A stretch of DNA of 64,000 bases from Firmicutes bacterium UBA6113 (GTDB lineage Bacteria; Bacillota; Clostridia; Tissierellales; Sedimentibacteraceae), in contig DIWF01000032.1 of assembly GCA_002422545.1 (NCBI GenBank), positions 1 to 64,000 on the forward strand. The letters run 5' to 3'. Both the position numbers and the translations under genes were made by a program. The notes under the pieces are model-generated. The model searched no databases, was not told where the DNA came from, and was given only the letters and a program-made list of their open reading frames with translations. Below, one piece after another: positions 53,506-62,173 of this stretch (positions are counted from its first letter, which is position 1; each line of letters opens with the position of its first letter).

Positions 53506-54967
53506 AATAGCAAGAAAACTTATTATATATTTTTCTGCAGCGCTTCTCATATTTGCTGTCGTAATAGGCAGCATATTCATGAGCCTGTTTAAAAACAACA
53601 CAATTGAAATTCACAAAAATGATATTGAAAACCGTGCTCTCACCATAGCAACAACAATATCAGAACTTTTGGAGGGCTCATCTGCATTTAACGGCATACA
53701 AGGCGGAGGCATGGGCATGGGAATGGGTGGAATGATGAACTTGCAGGGAAGCCTGGGCTCGTATCTCAGGAATGTGGATGATATAGCCATGGCTGACGTG
53801 TGGATTGTGGATGAAAATTTAAATTTGCTGACCATAGGCTCTATGGCGCGGATGCATTACACATACTCAGACATGCCTGAGGATGCCGATGTTGTTGTAA
53901 AGGACGTGTTTGACGGCAACACCACATTCAGCGAAGGTTTCAGCGATATGCTTGATGCCCCCACACTTACTGTGGGAACTCCTATTGTATCAGGCAACGA
54001 AATAATTGGAGCACTCCTCATCCATTCACCTGTTGAAGGAATGAATGGTGCTATTTTCGAAGGGTTTAAAATGCTTGTATTAAGCATTGCAATTGCACTT
54101 GTTTTGTCCATTGTAATCTCAGTTTTTCTTGCAATGTATTTTACAAAGCCCCTTAAGAAAATGAAAAGCACTGCACTTGTCCTGGCTGAAGGCGATTACA
54201 CAGCAAAGACAGGAGTTGTGCAGGATGATGAAATAGGAGAGCTTGCTGCAACAATTGATGTTTTAAGCGAAAGGCTTGACAAGGCAAGCCATGAAAGCGA
54301 AATACTTCAGAAACAAAGACAAGACTTCATCACAAACATTTCCCATGAGCTAAGAACCCCGGTTACGGTAATCAGAGGCTCCCTTGAGGCCATATGCGAC
54401 GGAGTGGTCAAGGACCCGGCACAGGTGAAAGAATACAACAAGCAGATGCTTGCTGAAAGCAAGGGGCTGGAAAGGCTTGTGAATGATCTTCTTGAACTAT
54501 CAAGGCTTCAGAATTCAGATTTTAAAATTGAAATGCAGGAAATTAACCTAAACGATGTAATCAGAGATGCCGTTAGAAGCGCTTCAAACATGGCAAGAAA
54601 GAAAAATATAATCATAGATTACTCAGAGGACCGTGACATTTTCATGATTAGGGGAGATTACGGAAGGTTGAGGCAAATGTTCATGATTGTTATTGACAAT
54701 GCCATAAAGTTTTCAAAGGATAACAGCATAATATATTTAAGTATGAAGAACAATACTGTTGAGGTAAGAGATACTGGAATTGGAATTTCAAGGGAAGATA
54801 TGCCTTTCATATTCAACCGTTACTACAGGATAAAAACAGAAGAAAACAAAACCGGAACAGGTCTGGGACTAACCATAGCTCAGCAGATTGCCAGCAGGCA
54901 CAACGTTGAAATGTCGGCAGAAAGCGAGCCCGGCACAGGAACGAGCTTCAAGTTTGAATTCAAATAA
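53495..54967 (+). CDS. Sensor histidine kinase with Gly/Met-rich sensor loop
   Basis: A 490-residue kinase. A transmembrane segment lies at 12-32 and an extracytoplasmic domain at 33-190 that includes the unusual IQGGGMGMGMGGMMNLQ stretch near residue 70. A second transmembrane segment, HAMP, HisKA (FITNISHELRTPVTVI) and an ATPase domain (IDNAIKFS, DTGIGIS, TGTGLGLTI) follow. It starts at ATG 53495, overlapping the regulator; the longer TTG start is not needed. Met-rich loops often bind Cu(I), so a metal signal is possible but unproven. Confidence 0.92.
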   Translation: MKNKIARKLIIYFSAALLIFAVVIGSIFMSLFKNNTIEIHKNDIENRALTIATTISELLEGSSAFNGIQGGGMGMGMGGMMNLQGSLGSYLRNVDDIAMADVWIVDENLNLLTIGSMARMHYTYSDMPEDADVVVKDVFDGNTTFSEGFSDMLDAPTLTVGTPIVSGNEIIGALLIHSPVEGMNGAIFEGFKMLVLSIAIALVLSIVISVFLAMYFTKPLKKMKSTALVLAEGDYTAKTGVVQDDEIGELAATIDVLSERLDKASHESEILQKQRQDFITNISHELRTPVTVIRGSLEAICDGVVKDPAQVKEYNKQMLAESKGLERLVNDLLELSRLQNSDFKIEMQEINLNDVIRDAVRSASNMARKKNIIIDYSEDRDIFMIRGDYGRLRQMFMIVIDNAIKFSKDNSIIYLSMKNNTVEVRDTGIGISREDMPFIFNRYYRIKTEENKTGTGLGLTIAQQIASRHNVEMSAESEPGTGTSFKFEFK

Positions 54968-54979
54968 GGAAGGGTAAAA

Positions 54980-56170
54980 ATGATAAAAAAAATTAACCAG
55001 AAAAATGGAGACAGACTATCCATATTAGGCTTTGGCTGCATGAGATTTCCCACAAAGGGCGGATCAATTGACGAGGCAAGAGCAATACACATGATAAGAA
55101 GTGCCATTGAAAATGGAGTCAATTATTTTGATACGGCTTATATATATCATGCAGGAAAAAGCGAATCGCTTCTCGGCAAGGCTTTGGAGGATGGTTACAG
55201 AGAAAGGGTAAATATTGCAACCAAGCTTCCTCCCTACATGGTAAACAAGCTTGATAATGCAAAAAAAATAATTTCCACGCAGCTTTCAAGGCTCAGGACC
55301 AATCATATAGATTACTACCTTCTCCACATGCTGACAGATCTAGCCATGTACAAAAAAATGGAATCACTGGGCGTCATGGAATATCTTGAAGAACTAAAAA
55401 GAGACGGAACAATAGGAAACATCGGTTTTTCATTTCACGGCAGCAAACAGGATTTTGAACAGATAATAAAATCGTACCCCTGGGATTTTTGTCAGATTCA
55501 GTACAATTATCTTGATGAAAACAACCAGGCTACAAAGTCAGGATTGATGCTTGCTTATGAAATGTCCATACCTGTCATAGTAATGGAACCATTAAGGGGA
55601 GGAAAGCTGGTAGACAGTCTTCCTAAAAGCGTCATGAAGGCATTTGAAGAATGCGACAATAAAAAATCTCCTGCTGAATGGGGATTGAGGTGGATATGGA
55701 ACCACAAGGAAGTTAATGTTGTTCTTTCCGGAATGAGCGATGAGGCTCAGGTTGAAGAAAATATAAGAATTGCCGGCGATGCAAGGGAAAATTCACTTAC
55801 TGAAAAGGAAATTGAAGTGTTTTATCGGGTCAAATCAATAATGAACGAGAAAATCAAGGTTCCGTGCACAGCCTGCGCATACTGCATGCCATGCCCTCAC
55901 GGAGTCAATATTCCAGGGTGCTTTGCAAGCTACAACGAAAAGTATCTTCTTGAAGACAAGATGTACAAAATAAAATATGCCCAGACTTTGGGGGCTATGT
56001 CATCAACACCGGCATATGCTTCACAGTGCAAGGAATGCGGCAAGTGCGAGCTTCACTGCCCACAAAAAATAGAAATACGAAAAGAACTTAAAAATGTAAG
56101 CAGGGAAATGGAAGGCATAATGTTCAAGCCTGTTGTAAAAGCTGCAAGAAAAATCTTAAAAATTAAATAA
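54980..56170 (+). CDS. Aldo/keto reductase with [4Fe-4S] domain
   Basis: A 396-residue protein. Residues 1-290 form an aldo/keto-reductase barrel (LGFGCMRFP, NYFDTAYIYHAGKSE with catalytic Tyr). Residues 295-396 carry ferredoxin-like Cys motifs: CTACAYCMPCPHG and CKECGKCELHCPQ. This fused type is common in anaerobes; substrates are unknown. It begins 12 bp after the kinase gene with AGGAAGGG, and may share its transcript. Confidence 0.9.
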   Translation: MIKKINQKNGDRLSILGFGCMRFPTKGGSIDEARAIHMIRSAIENGVNYFDTAYIYHAGKSESLLGKALEDGYRERVNIATKLPPYMVNKLDNAKKIISTQLSRLRTNHIDYYLLHMLTDLAMYKKMESLGVMEYLEELKRDGTIGNIGFSFHGSKQDFEQIIKSYPWDFCQIQYNYLDENNQATKSGLMLAYEMSIPVIVMEPLRGGKLVDSLPKSVMKAFEECDNKKSPAEWGLRWIWNHKEVNVVLSGMSDEAQVEENIRIAGDARENSLTEKEIEVFYRVKSIMNEKIKVPCTACAYCMPCPHGVNIPGCFASYNEKYLLEDKMYKIKYAQTLGAMSSTPAYASQCKECGKCELHCPQKIEIRKELKNVSREMEGIMFKPVVKAARKILKIK

Positions 56171-56188
56171 GGCCTGAGGCCTTTTAGG
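56168..56188 (+). terminator. Short terminator-like hairpin
   Basis: AGGCC and GGCCT around TGA followed by TTTT, overlapping the stop of the aldo/keto reductase. Confidence 0.5.
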
Positions 56189-56208
56189 TTGATGACAAAG
56201 TAACTTTT

Positions 56209-56413
56209 GACGCTGTCATTCTGAGGGCATAGCCCGAAAGATGCCCTAACCCTATTTTTCAGGTGCTTTTCTGATAAATAACGGTAGGTCATTCGCAATG
56301 AGCACCAAATTTATATGAGCAATAGCGAATAAATAAATTTGTGTGTGAAACTGCGGAATCTCATGTTTTCAATAAAGATGAGATCCTTCACTATCGTTCA
56401 GGATGACAGCGTC
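56209..56413. repeat. Inverted-repeat-bounded non-coding element
   Basis: GACGCTGTCATTCTGA (56209-56224) and TCAGGATGACAGCGTC (56398-56413) are near-perfect terminal inverted repeats. Inside are ATGCCCTAACCC, CAAATTTAT...ATAAATTTG and GGAATCTCAT...ATGAGATCC. It resembles the widespread GTCATTCTGAG-type bacterial repeats. Part of the interior recurs at 61985-62105. It fills most of the 390-bp gap before the sigma-factor gene. Confidence 0.7.
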
Positions 56414-56432
56414 GGGGTCTGTCAATAGTCTG

Positions 56433-56455
56433 AAAGACCTGTGGTCTTTTATTTT
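56433..56455 (+). terminator. Intrinsic terminator
   Basis: AAAGACC and GGTCTTT around a TGT loop, followed by T-rich sequence, directly after the repeat element. Confidence 0.6.
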
Positions 56456-56561
56456 TGTATACTAGTTCCGCAACAAAAACATGATATAATTAAAAATATT
56501 TTTAAATTACGAAATGAAAATACCTCCTTAGATTCTCTAATATATAGAGAGGAGATTAAGC

Positions 56562-57038
56562 ATGATTGGATATGCAGTTGACAAGAAAGAGTATGTCTCT
56601 TTTATAACCGAATACAAGACAGTGATGTACCGGATTGCCTACGGATATCTTTGTGATGAATACAAATCCCTTGATGCCATTGATGAAGCTGTTTATTTGG
56701 GCTACAAGCACCTCAGGGAACTTAAGGAAGCAAGGTATTTAAAAACATGGCTCACAAGAATATTGATAAACGAATGCTACAGAATACTGAGGAATGAAAA
56801 ACGAGAAACTCTGGTGGAGGTGATTCCGGAGGCAGTTTATCTTGACAGTGAACTTAATCTTCCTGTAAAAATGGCAGTGCAGAAACTAGAGGAAAATCTG
56901 CGGAAAGTAATAGTTCTTCGTTACTTTGGCGGTTACACAATTTCTGAAACAGCCGAGATTCTTGAAATTCCAGAAGGCACTGTATCAACCCGTGCCAGGA
57001 AGGCTCTGGGAATATTGAAGCTTGAATTCAATGAATAG
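56562..57038 (+). CDS. ECF-type RNA polymerase sigma factor
   Basis: A 158-residue sigma-70-family protein of ECF (SigV/SigW-like) size. Region 2 lies at about 10-75 (YLKTWLTRILINECYRIL). Region 4 lies at about 100-155 (RKVIVLRYFGGYTISETAEI, EGTVSTRARKALG). GAGGAG precedes ATG. It is followed 12 bp later by the DUF4179 protein, the usual membrane anti-sigma partner, so both form one operon. Confidence 0.93.
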   Translation: MIGYAVDKKEYVSFITEYKTVMYRIAYGYLCDEYKSLDAIDEAVYLGYKHLRELKEARYLKTWLTRILINECYRILRNEKRETLVEVIPEAVYLDSELNLPVKMAVQKLEENLRKVIVLRYFGGYTISETAEILEIPEGTVSTRARKALGILKLEFNE

Positions 57039-57050
57039 AAAGGAGAACAA

Positions 57051-58433
57051 ATGGAAGATAAAAATATGAACAACTTAATAGAAGAGTCATTTGAATATCC
57101 TGAAGATTTGGCACATGTGGAACGCAGGCTTGAAATGAGAATTCTTAAAGAAAAAAGAAAGAAAAGAGCATTTGTAAGCTTCATATCTTCTGTTGCTGCT
57201 GCAGTAATGTTTATTGTGCTTGTAAACACAAGCACGGCATTTGCTGGAATTGTTGCTGAATTGCCGTTAATTGGGACTATAGCAGAATATGTGAAATTTG
57301 ACAAAAGCTTAAAAAGCGCCATAGAAAATGATTATATACAACAAACAGGCCTCATAGCATATGACGGCAGTGAAAAACTTCTGCTTCCTTATGTAATAGC
57401 AGATGAAAAAAATCTGGTGCTTTTCTTCAAACTACCTGATGATTTTGAGCTGTCAGAGGGACAATGGGCAGGAATAAGCCTAACAAGTATAGAAGACGGT
57501 TCTTCAGGAGAAAAGGTTGAAGGATTTGGATATTCATCATCAAATATTTCATGGCAAGAAAGTAAATCAAAGGGACTGATACTGCAGCATTATAATTTTT
57601 CAGAAGGATTTCTTCCACAATCAATTAAAATAAATGTTGCACTCATAAGGGAAACGTACCAAGACCAGAGTGATGAAAAAACAAACAATGTTGACGAGTT
57701 TTCCGCACTGGAGGATGAAAAGTATCCGTTGGCGGAAGAAGTTGGAAACTTTTCATTTAATATTGAATTTAATGAGTTTGCTAAACCCATAGACTATGAA
57801 TTCAATCAAGAGCACACCATCATGGGACAAAAAATAACCCTTAAAGAAATGAAAGTTTATCCCACAGGAACTGAAGTGTCATTTGAGTTTTCCAAAGATA
57901 ATTCTGCATGGATAAAAGGGCTTGATCTGGCAGTTGAAAAGGAAGGAAATGAAATGTATTCAGGAAGAAGCGGAATCAGTTCAACATACGATGAAACTAA
58001 CAACCATATGAAGGTTTATATCCAATCTGATTATTTTGCAGAACCTAAGGAACAAAAACTTGTCATAAAAGGAATTCGCCTTCTTGAAAAAGACAAGGAG
58101 TTTATAACCGTTGACCTGAAACGGGGAACTATTTCACCTGAAGTTGAAGGAATGCAACTTTCTAAAGTCTCAAGACGTGGCCAAAAGGCAGACTTGACTT
58201 TTTCAACCCACATCAGCAACGACGAAATGTTCGGACTATTTGTTTCAAAATATACGGACATTGAAGGAAATCCATACGAAATAAAATCAGAAGGAAGTTC
58301 GAGTAGAGATTCAGTAATGGAAACATATTTAACAGTAGAATATCCTGAAAGCGGAGTTGTAATTCTTCAGAGGTCTTTGACACCCAAAGTATTTCTTAAA
58401 GAACCAATTAAAATTCCTCTTCCTTTAAAGTAA
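57051..58433 (+). CDS. DUF4179 anti-sigma-type membrane protein
   Basis: A 460-residue protein. The cytoplasmic N-terminus (1-40) contains the DUF4179 start pattern, and one transmembrane segment (about 41-62) follows. Just outside is the conserved PLIGTIAEYVKFDKSLKSAI. The large extracytoplasmic remainder is beta-rich. DUF4179 proteins pair with ECF sigma factors and are thought to hold them inactive at the membrane until a signal. AAAGGAG precedes ATG 57051. The signal is unknown. Confidence 0.88.
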   Translation: MEDKNMNNLIEESFEYPEDLAHVERRLEMRILKEKRKKRAFVSFISSVAAAVMFIVLVNTSTAFAGIVAELPLIGTIAEYVKFDKSLKSAIENDYIQQTGLIAYDGSEKLLLPYVIADEKNLVLFFKLPDDFELSEGQWAGISLTSIEDGSSGEKVEGFGYSSSNISWQESKSKGLILQHYNFSEGFLPQSIKINVALIRETYQDQSDEKTNNVDEFSALEDEKYPLAEEVGNFSFNIEFNEFAKPIDYEFNQEHTIMGQKITLKEMKVYPTGTEVSFEFSKDNSAWIKGLDLAVEKEGNEMYSGRSGISSTYDETNNHMKVYIQSDYFAEPKEQKLVIKGIRLLEKDKEFITVDLKRGTISPEVEGMQLSKVSRRGQKADLTFSTHISNDEMFGLFVSKYTDIEGNPYEIKSEGSSSRDSVMETYLTVEYPESGVVILQRSLTPKVFLKEPIKIPLPLK

Positions 58434-58436
58434 ATA

Positions 58437-58473
58437 AAAAGCAGAATTTCACTTAAGAAATTCTGCTTTTTTT
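58437..58473 (+). terminator. Intrinsic terminator
   Basis: AAAAAGCAGAATTTC pairs with GAAATTCTGCTTTTT around a 6-nt loop, ending the sigma/anti-sigma operon. Confidence 0.9.
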
Positions 58474-58549
58474 ATGGCTCGCAGACGAACATATGTTTGA
58501 CAACGAGAGCGTTTTGTGATATTATTTAAGAAAAAAGAAGTGGTGAATT

Positions 58550-59797
58550 ATGGACGAAAGTTTGTTTGAAAAGTTGAAAATTTTATCTGATGCTGCTAAA
58601 TATGATGTTTCATGTGTATCAAGCGGAGTTGAAAGAAGCAACAATACTTCAGGCGGAATCGGCAATGCTTCTGCAGCAGGAATTTGTCATGCCTGGTCTT
58701 CAGATGGAAGATGCATTTCTCTTTTGAAAATCCTTTTGACCAATGACTGCATTTATGACTGCAAGTATTGCCTTAACAAGGTGACAAACAACATAAAAAG
58801 AGCCACATTCACACCGGAGGAAGTAGCAGAGCTCACAATTCAGTTTTACAGAAGAAACTACATAGAAGGATTATTTTTAAGCTCGGCAGTTGAAAAAAGT
58901 CCTGACCATACAATGGAAAATATATACAAGGTCTTGTACCTGCTGCGCTACAAATACAATTTCTGGGGATATGTACATGTGAAGGTAATACCGGGCGCAA
59001 GCCCTCTGCTTGTAGAAAAAACAGGAGCCCTTGCTGACAGAATGAGCGTTAATATTGAACTTCCCACAAGAGAAAGCCTTAAAATACTTGCTCCCCAGAA
59101 AAAAATCGAAAAAATTCTTGAGCCTATGAATTTAATCAAAAATGAAACAACAAGATATATAGAGGACAAGAAACATTTTGTAAACGCTCCACGCTTTGTT
59201 CCTGGAGGGCAGTCAACCCAGATGATAATTGGAGCAACTCCGGACAGTGACAAGACAATTCTAAATGTGTCACAGAATCTTTATGATCGTTTCAGCATGA
59301 AAAGGGTATTTTTTTCCGCATACATTCCTGTTGTTACATCACCAAATCTTCCTGCAGTAAGCTCTATGCCACCTCTTTTAAGGGAGCACAGGCTTTACCA
59401 GGCAGACTGGCTCATGAGATTTTATTATTTCAAATCAGAGGAACTCTTCACGGAAATCGAACCGAACCTTGACCTTGAATTCGACCCTAAGATGATGTAT
59501 GCCTTAAGAAACCTTGACAGGTTTCCCATTGAAATAAACAAGGCATCCTACGAGGAGCTTTTAAGAGTCCCTGGCCTTGGAGTGACCAGCGCCCAGAGAA
59601 TTATAAGGGAAAGAAAAAATGCAGAACTTTCCTACGATACATTAAAAAAAATGAAGACAGTCTTGAAAAGAGCAAGATACTTCATCACAATAAACGGTAA
59701 ATATTATGGCAATACTGAATTTGAACCGGATGCCATAAAAGAAGAAATAAGATTCAAAGAAATACAAAAGCAATTGAGCATTTATGAATTTATATGA
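58550..59797 (+). CDS. Putative DNA modification/repair radical SAM protein
   Basis: A 415-residue radical SAM enzyme of the TIGR03916 type. DAAKYDVSCVSSG and GICHAWSSDGRC lead to the cluster motif CIYDCKYCLN (CxxxCxxC). A C-terminal helix-hairpin-helix region, RVPGLGVTSAQRIIRERKN (about residues 342-360), fits DNA binding. Family members co-occur with the next gene and, in some genomes, with uracil-DNA-glycosylase-like domains, so a DNA lesion or modified base is the presumed substrate. It overlaps the next reading frame only through an upstream ATG. Confidence 0.88.
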   Translation: MDESLFEKLKILSDAAKYDVSCVSSGVERSNNTSGGIGNASAAGICHAWSSDGRCISLLKILLTNDCIYDCKYCLNKVTNNIKRATFTPEEVAELTIQFYRRNYIEGLFLSSAVEKSPDHTMENIYKVLYLLRYKYNFWGYVHVKVIPGASPLLVEKTGALADRMSVNIELPTRESLKILAPQKKIEKILEPMNLIKNETTRYIEDKKHFVNAPRFVPGGQSTQMIIGATPDSDKTILNVSQNLYDRFSMKRVFFSAYIPVVTSPNLPAVSSMPPLLREHRLYQADWLMRFYYFKSEELFTEIEPNLDLEFDPKMMYALRNLDRFPIEINKASYEELLRVPGLGVTSAQRIIRERKNAELSYDTLKKMKTVLKRARYFITINGKYYGNTEFEPDAIKEEIRFKEIQKQLSIYEFI

Positions 59798-59804
59798 GGT
59801 GGTT

Positions 59805-60533
59805 ATGGATTATCTGTACGACGGAACCTTCGAAGGACTTTTGACTTGCATTTACTTCCATTACAAGGAAGAAAATGCAACTGGAATTTATAATGCTTCA
59901 AGCTATCAGCAGTCAATTGTAAATGAATATAAAATCATAAAAACAGATGAAACAAAAGCAGGTACTGTTTCTAATGCAATAAACAATAAAATTTCACGGG
60001 AAGCGTACATAAATGTTTTTTACTGCTTTCTTTCTGATATTGAAAACAAGGAAAATATAATTCTAGAATTTTTGGTTTTTGCCTTTAAGTACGGAAAAAA
60101 CACAATGAATTTTTTCTCCCACGAAAAAGTACTTCCCATAAATGAAGCCTATATCAAAGTTTCGAGGGAGGAGCATAAATTTCTTGGAATCCTTCGCTTT
60201 TCAGATATAGGAGGAATATTGTACTCAAGATTTTCCCCTGACAACGATATTTTAATTTTAATTACTGATCACTTTGCAGACAGGTACAAGTATGAAAAAT
60301 TCATAATTCATGACGAAAAAAGGAAGAAGGCTGTCATATACTCAGAAGAGGCTTGGGAAATCAAAGAAAATGTGATTATTGAGAATCCTGAATACTCAAG
60401 AGATGAAAAAATACTTCAAAGTTTATGGAAACAATATTTCAATGACCTGGCCATAAAGGAAAGAACCAATATAAATTTGCAGTTTCAGTTCGTACCATCA
60501 AGGTACAGAAAAAATATGGCTGAATTCAAATGA
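59805..60533 (+). CDS. TIGR03915/DUF4130 putative DNA repair protein
   Basis: A 242-residue protein of the family paired with the radical SAM enzyme above. MDYLYDGTFEGLLTCIYFHY at the start, FHDDYRYEK-like FADRYKYEKFIIHDEKRKKA, and SLWKQYFNDLAIKERTNINL with QFVPSRYRKNMAEF at the end are characteristic. GAGGTGG precedes ATG 59805, so I prefer it over ATG 59784 that overlaps the upstream gene. Its biochemical role is not established. Confidence 0.88.
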   Translation: MDYLYDGTFEGLLTCIYFHYKEENATGIYNASSYQQSIVNEYKIIKTDETKAGTVSNAINNKISREAYINVFYCFLSDIENKENIILEFLVFAFKYGKNTMNFFSHEKVLPINEAYIKVSREEHKFLGILRFSDIGGILYSRFSPDNDILILITDHFADRYKYEKFIIHDEKRKKAVIYSEEAWEIKENVIIENPEYSRDEKILQSLWKQYFNDLAIKERTNINLQFQFVPSRYRKNMAEFK

Positions 60534-60659
60534 TTTCAACCATATAATTTCATAAATGAATTGAAATTATACGAAAAAAATTGTATAATAAATAGAAAAT
60601 ATTATCAGTAAAAATTATTGAGCATATTTTACTGATTCCCATAAAAAGGTGGAGTTAAT

Positions 60660-61832
60660 TTGAATGTTGGTTCAATTGGTTCTGATGTCATTGGTATTGC
60701 TGCATTGTTTTTTACAATTAACCTGGCAAAACGCAATGCAGTTGTAGATGTCTATAAAACAAAAATATACATATTAGCTTCAACTATAACAATTGTCCTA
60801 TTATCATTGGAAATACTGGATATTTGGGGACAAAGCGTTCAAAATGTTGAAAATATATGGCTTTACAAGCTGGAAAATGTCATGGGTTTTTTCCTTTCTC
60901 CAGTAGTTCCTTTCATTTTATTGTTTTTGTACAACAATGCGACAAACAATAAAATTCATTACTCCATTCCATTGCTTCTAAATTCTGCAATAAGTATTGC
61001 TTCATACAAAACAGGGTGGATATTTTACTTTGACCAGGCTGCAACTTATCACAGAGGAATTTTGTTTTTCGTACCCATAGCCGCAGGATTTTTTTACTAC
61101 ACACTGCTCATGACTTCTATTATGAAAAATGATTCAAAGTATGAAAAGGATGACATGCTCTTTTTAAAATATGTCTTTTTTATGCCAGTCCTGGGTGTTT
61201 CGCTGCAGCTTTATTTTGTCGATTTTCACATAGTGTGGCCAAGCGTTGCCCTTGCATTATTATTATATTATGTTTTTTTGAGGGAGCTTCAGTTTAAATA
61301 TGACGTCATAAGCGGGATTATGAACAGAAAAGCATTTGAAAGTGAAATGGAATTGTACAACAGCGGGGATAACGTTGTTGCATTGGTTGTGCTTGATTTA
61401 AATGACCTGAAAAAAATAAATGACAGCAAGGGACATCATGCAGGAGACAAGGCAATACTCATTTCAGCAACAGTGCTGCAGGAAAGCTTTGAAAAAATCG
61501 GCAAGGCCTATCGAATCGGAGGAGATGAATTTTGCGCCCTGTGTGCCGGTGCTTCTGAGGAAGATATTGCTGAGGCTCTTAAAAAACTTGAAAATCTTCT
61601 TTTGGAAGTTAACAATATACACGACATGAAAATCGAACTTGCCTATGGTTATGCCTTTTACAGGAAGGAAGAAGGCAAAAGTATTTATGAAACGTTTAAA
61701 TATGCTGACAGGCGCATGTATGAGCACAAAGCCAAACTAAAGGGATTGTACGGCCGCCGAGTTGATGATATAGAGATGATTTATATGGAAAATTTAAAGG
61801 AAGCATGGAAAAAAACAGATCCATCTCTGTAA
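60660..61832 (+). CDS. Membrane diguanylate cyclase (GGDEF)
   Basis: A 390-residue protein. About seven hydrophobic segments (residues 8-210) form a membrane sensor. A GGDEF domain follows (about 215-370) with VLDLNDLKKINDSKGHHAGD and active-site RIGGDEF, so it should make cyclic di-GMP. No EAL domain is present. It starts at TTG 60660, 10 bp after GGTGGAG; no in-frame ATG is near. Single gene or first of a short pair with the next ORF. Confidence 0.9.
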   Translation: MNVGSIGSDVIGIAALFFTINLAKRNAVVDVYKTKIYILASTITIVLLSLEILDIWGQSVQNVENIWLYKLENVMGFFLSPVVPFILLFLYNNATNNKIHYSIPLLLNSAISIASYKTGWIFYFDQAATYHRGILFFVPIAAGFFYYTLLMTSIMKNDSKYEKDDMLFLKYVFFMPVLGVSLQLYFVDFHIVWPSVALALLLYYVFLRELQFKYDVISGIMNRKAFESEMELYNSGDNVVALVVLDLNDLKKINDSKGHHAGDKAILISATVLQESFEKIGKAYRIGGDEFCALCAGASEEDIAEALKKLENLLLEVNNIHDMKIELAYGYAFYRKEEGKSIYETFKYADRRMYEHKAKLKGLYGRRVDDIEMIYMENLKEAWKKTDPSL

Positions 61833-61954
61833 GGAAGAAGTACTGGAATAACAGTGCAGGTTCAGCACTTATGACAGAACTCATCGATTTTGAGGGGATT
61901 TTTCTGTATGGAGGGACAATTTACGATGAGATTTTAATGGACTTATTTAATTAA
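61805..61954 (+). CDS. Possible 49-residue protein
   Basis: An ORF overlapping the end of the GGDEF gene by 28 bp and running up to a terminator at 61957. It encodes 49 residues (basic start, then SAGSALMTELIDFEGIFLYG). The start has no good ribosome binding site of its own but could be reached by coupling. It may be the remnant of a longer gene. Not recognised. Confidence 0.35.
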   Translation: MEKNRSISVRKKYWNNSAGSALMTELIDFEGIFLYGGTIYDEILMDLFN

Positions 61955-61956
61955 TG

Positions 61957-61986
61957 AAAGCTTCATGACTGTGAAGCTTTTTTTAT
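61957..61986 (+). terminator. Intrinsic terminator
   Basis: AAAGCTTCA and GTGAAGCTTT form a stem followed by TTTTT. Confidence 0.85.
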
Positions 61987-62105
61987 GCCCTAACCCAGAT
62001 TTTTCGACCGAAGATAGGAAATCTGCGGTAGGTCAAACGCAACGAAATTCAAATTTATTAGACCGGAGGGAGCTGATAAATTTGTGATTGAGACTGTGAT
62101 TTTGA
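61985..62105. repeat. Second copy of the 56.2-kb repeat interior
   Basis: ATGCCCTAACCC, ATTTTTC, GGTAGGTCA, CGCAA, CAAATTTAT and ATAAATTTGTG occur in the same order as in 56241-56350. The outer GTCATTCTGA-type ends are absent. It occupies the gap between the diguanylate cyclase and the hydrogenase-like gene. Confidence 0.6.
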
Positions 62106-62173
62106 GAATTTTTTTAATTACGTAATTTTTAACATTTATTTGCTCATAATAATAGAAAAACTTGGAGGAATTT

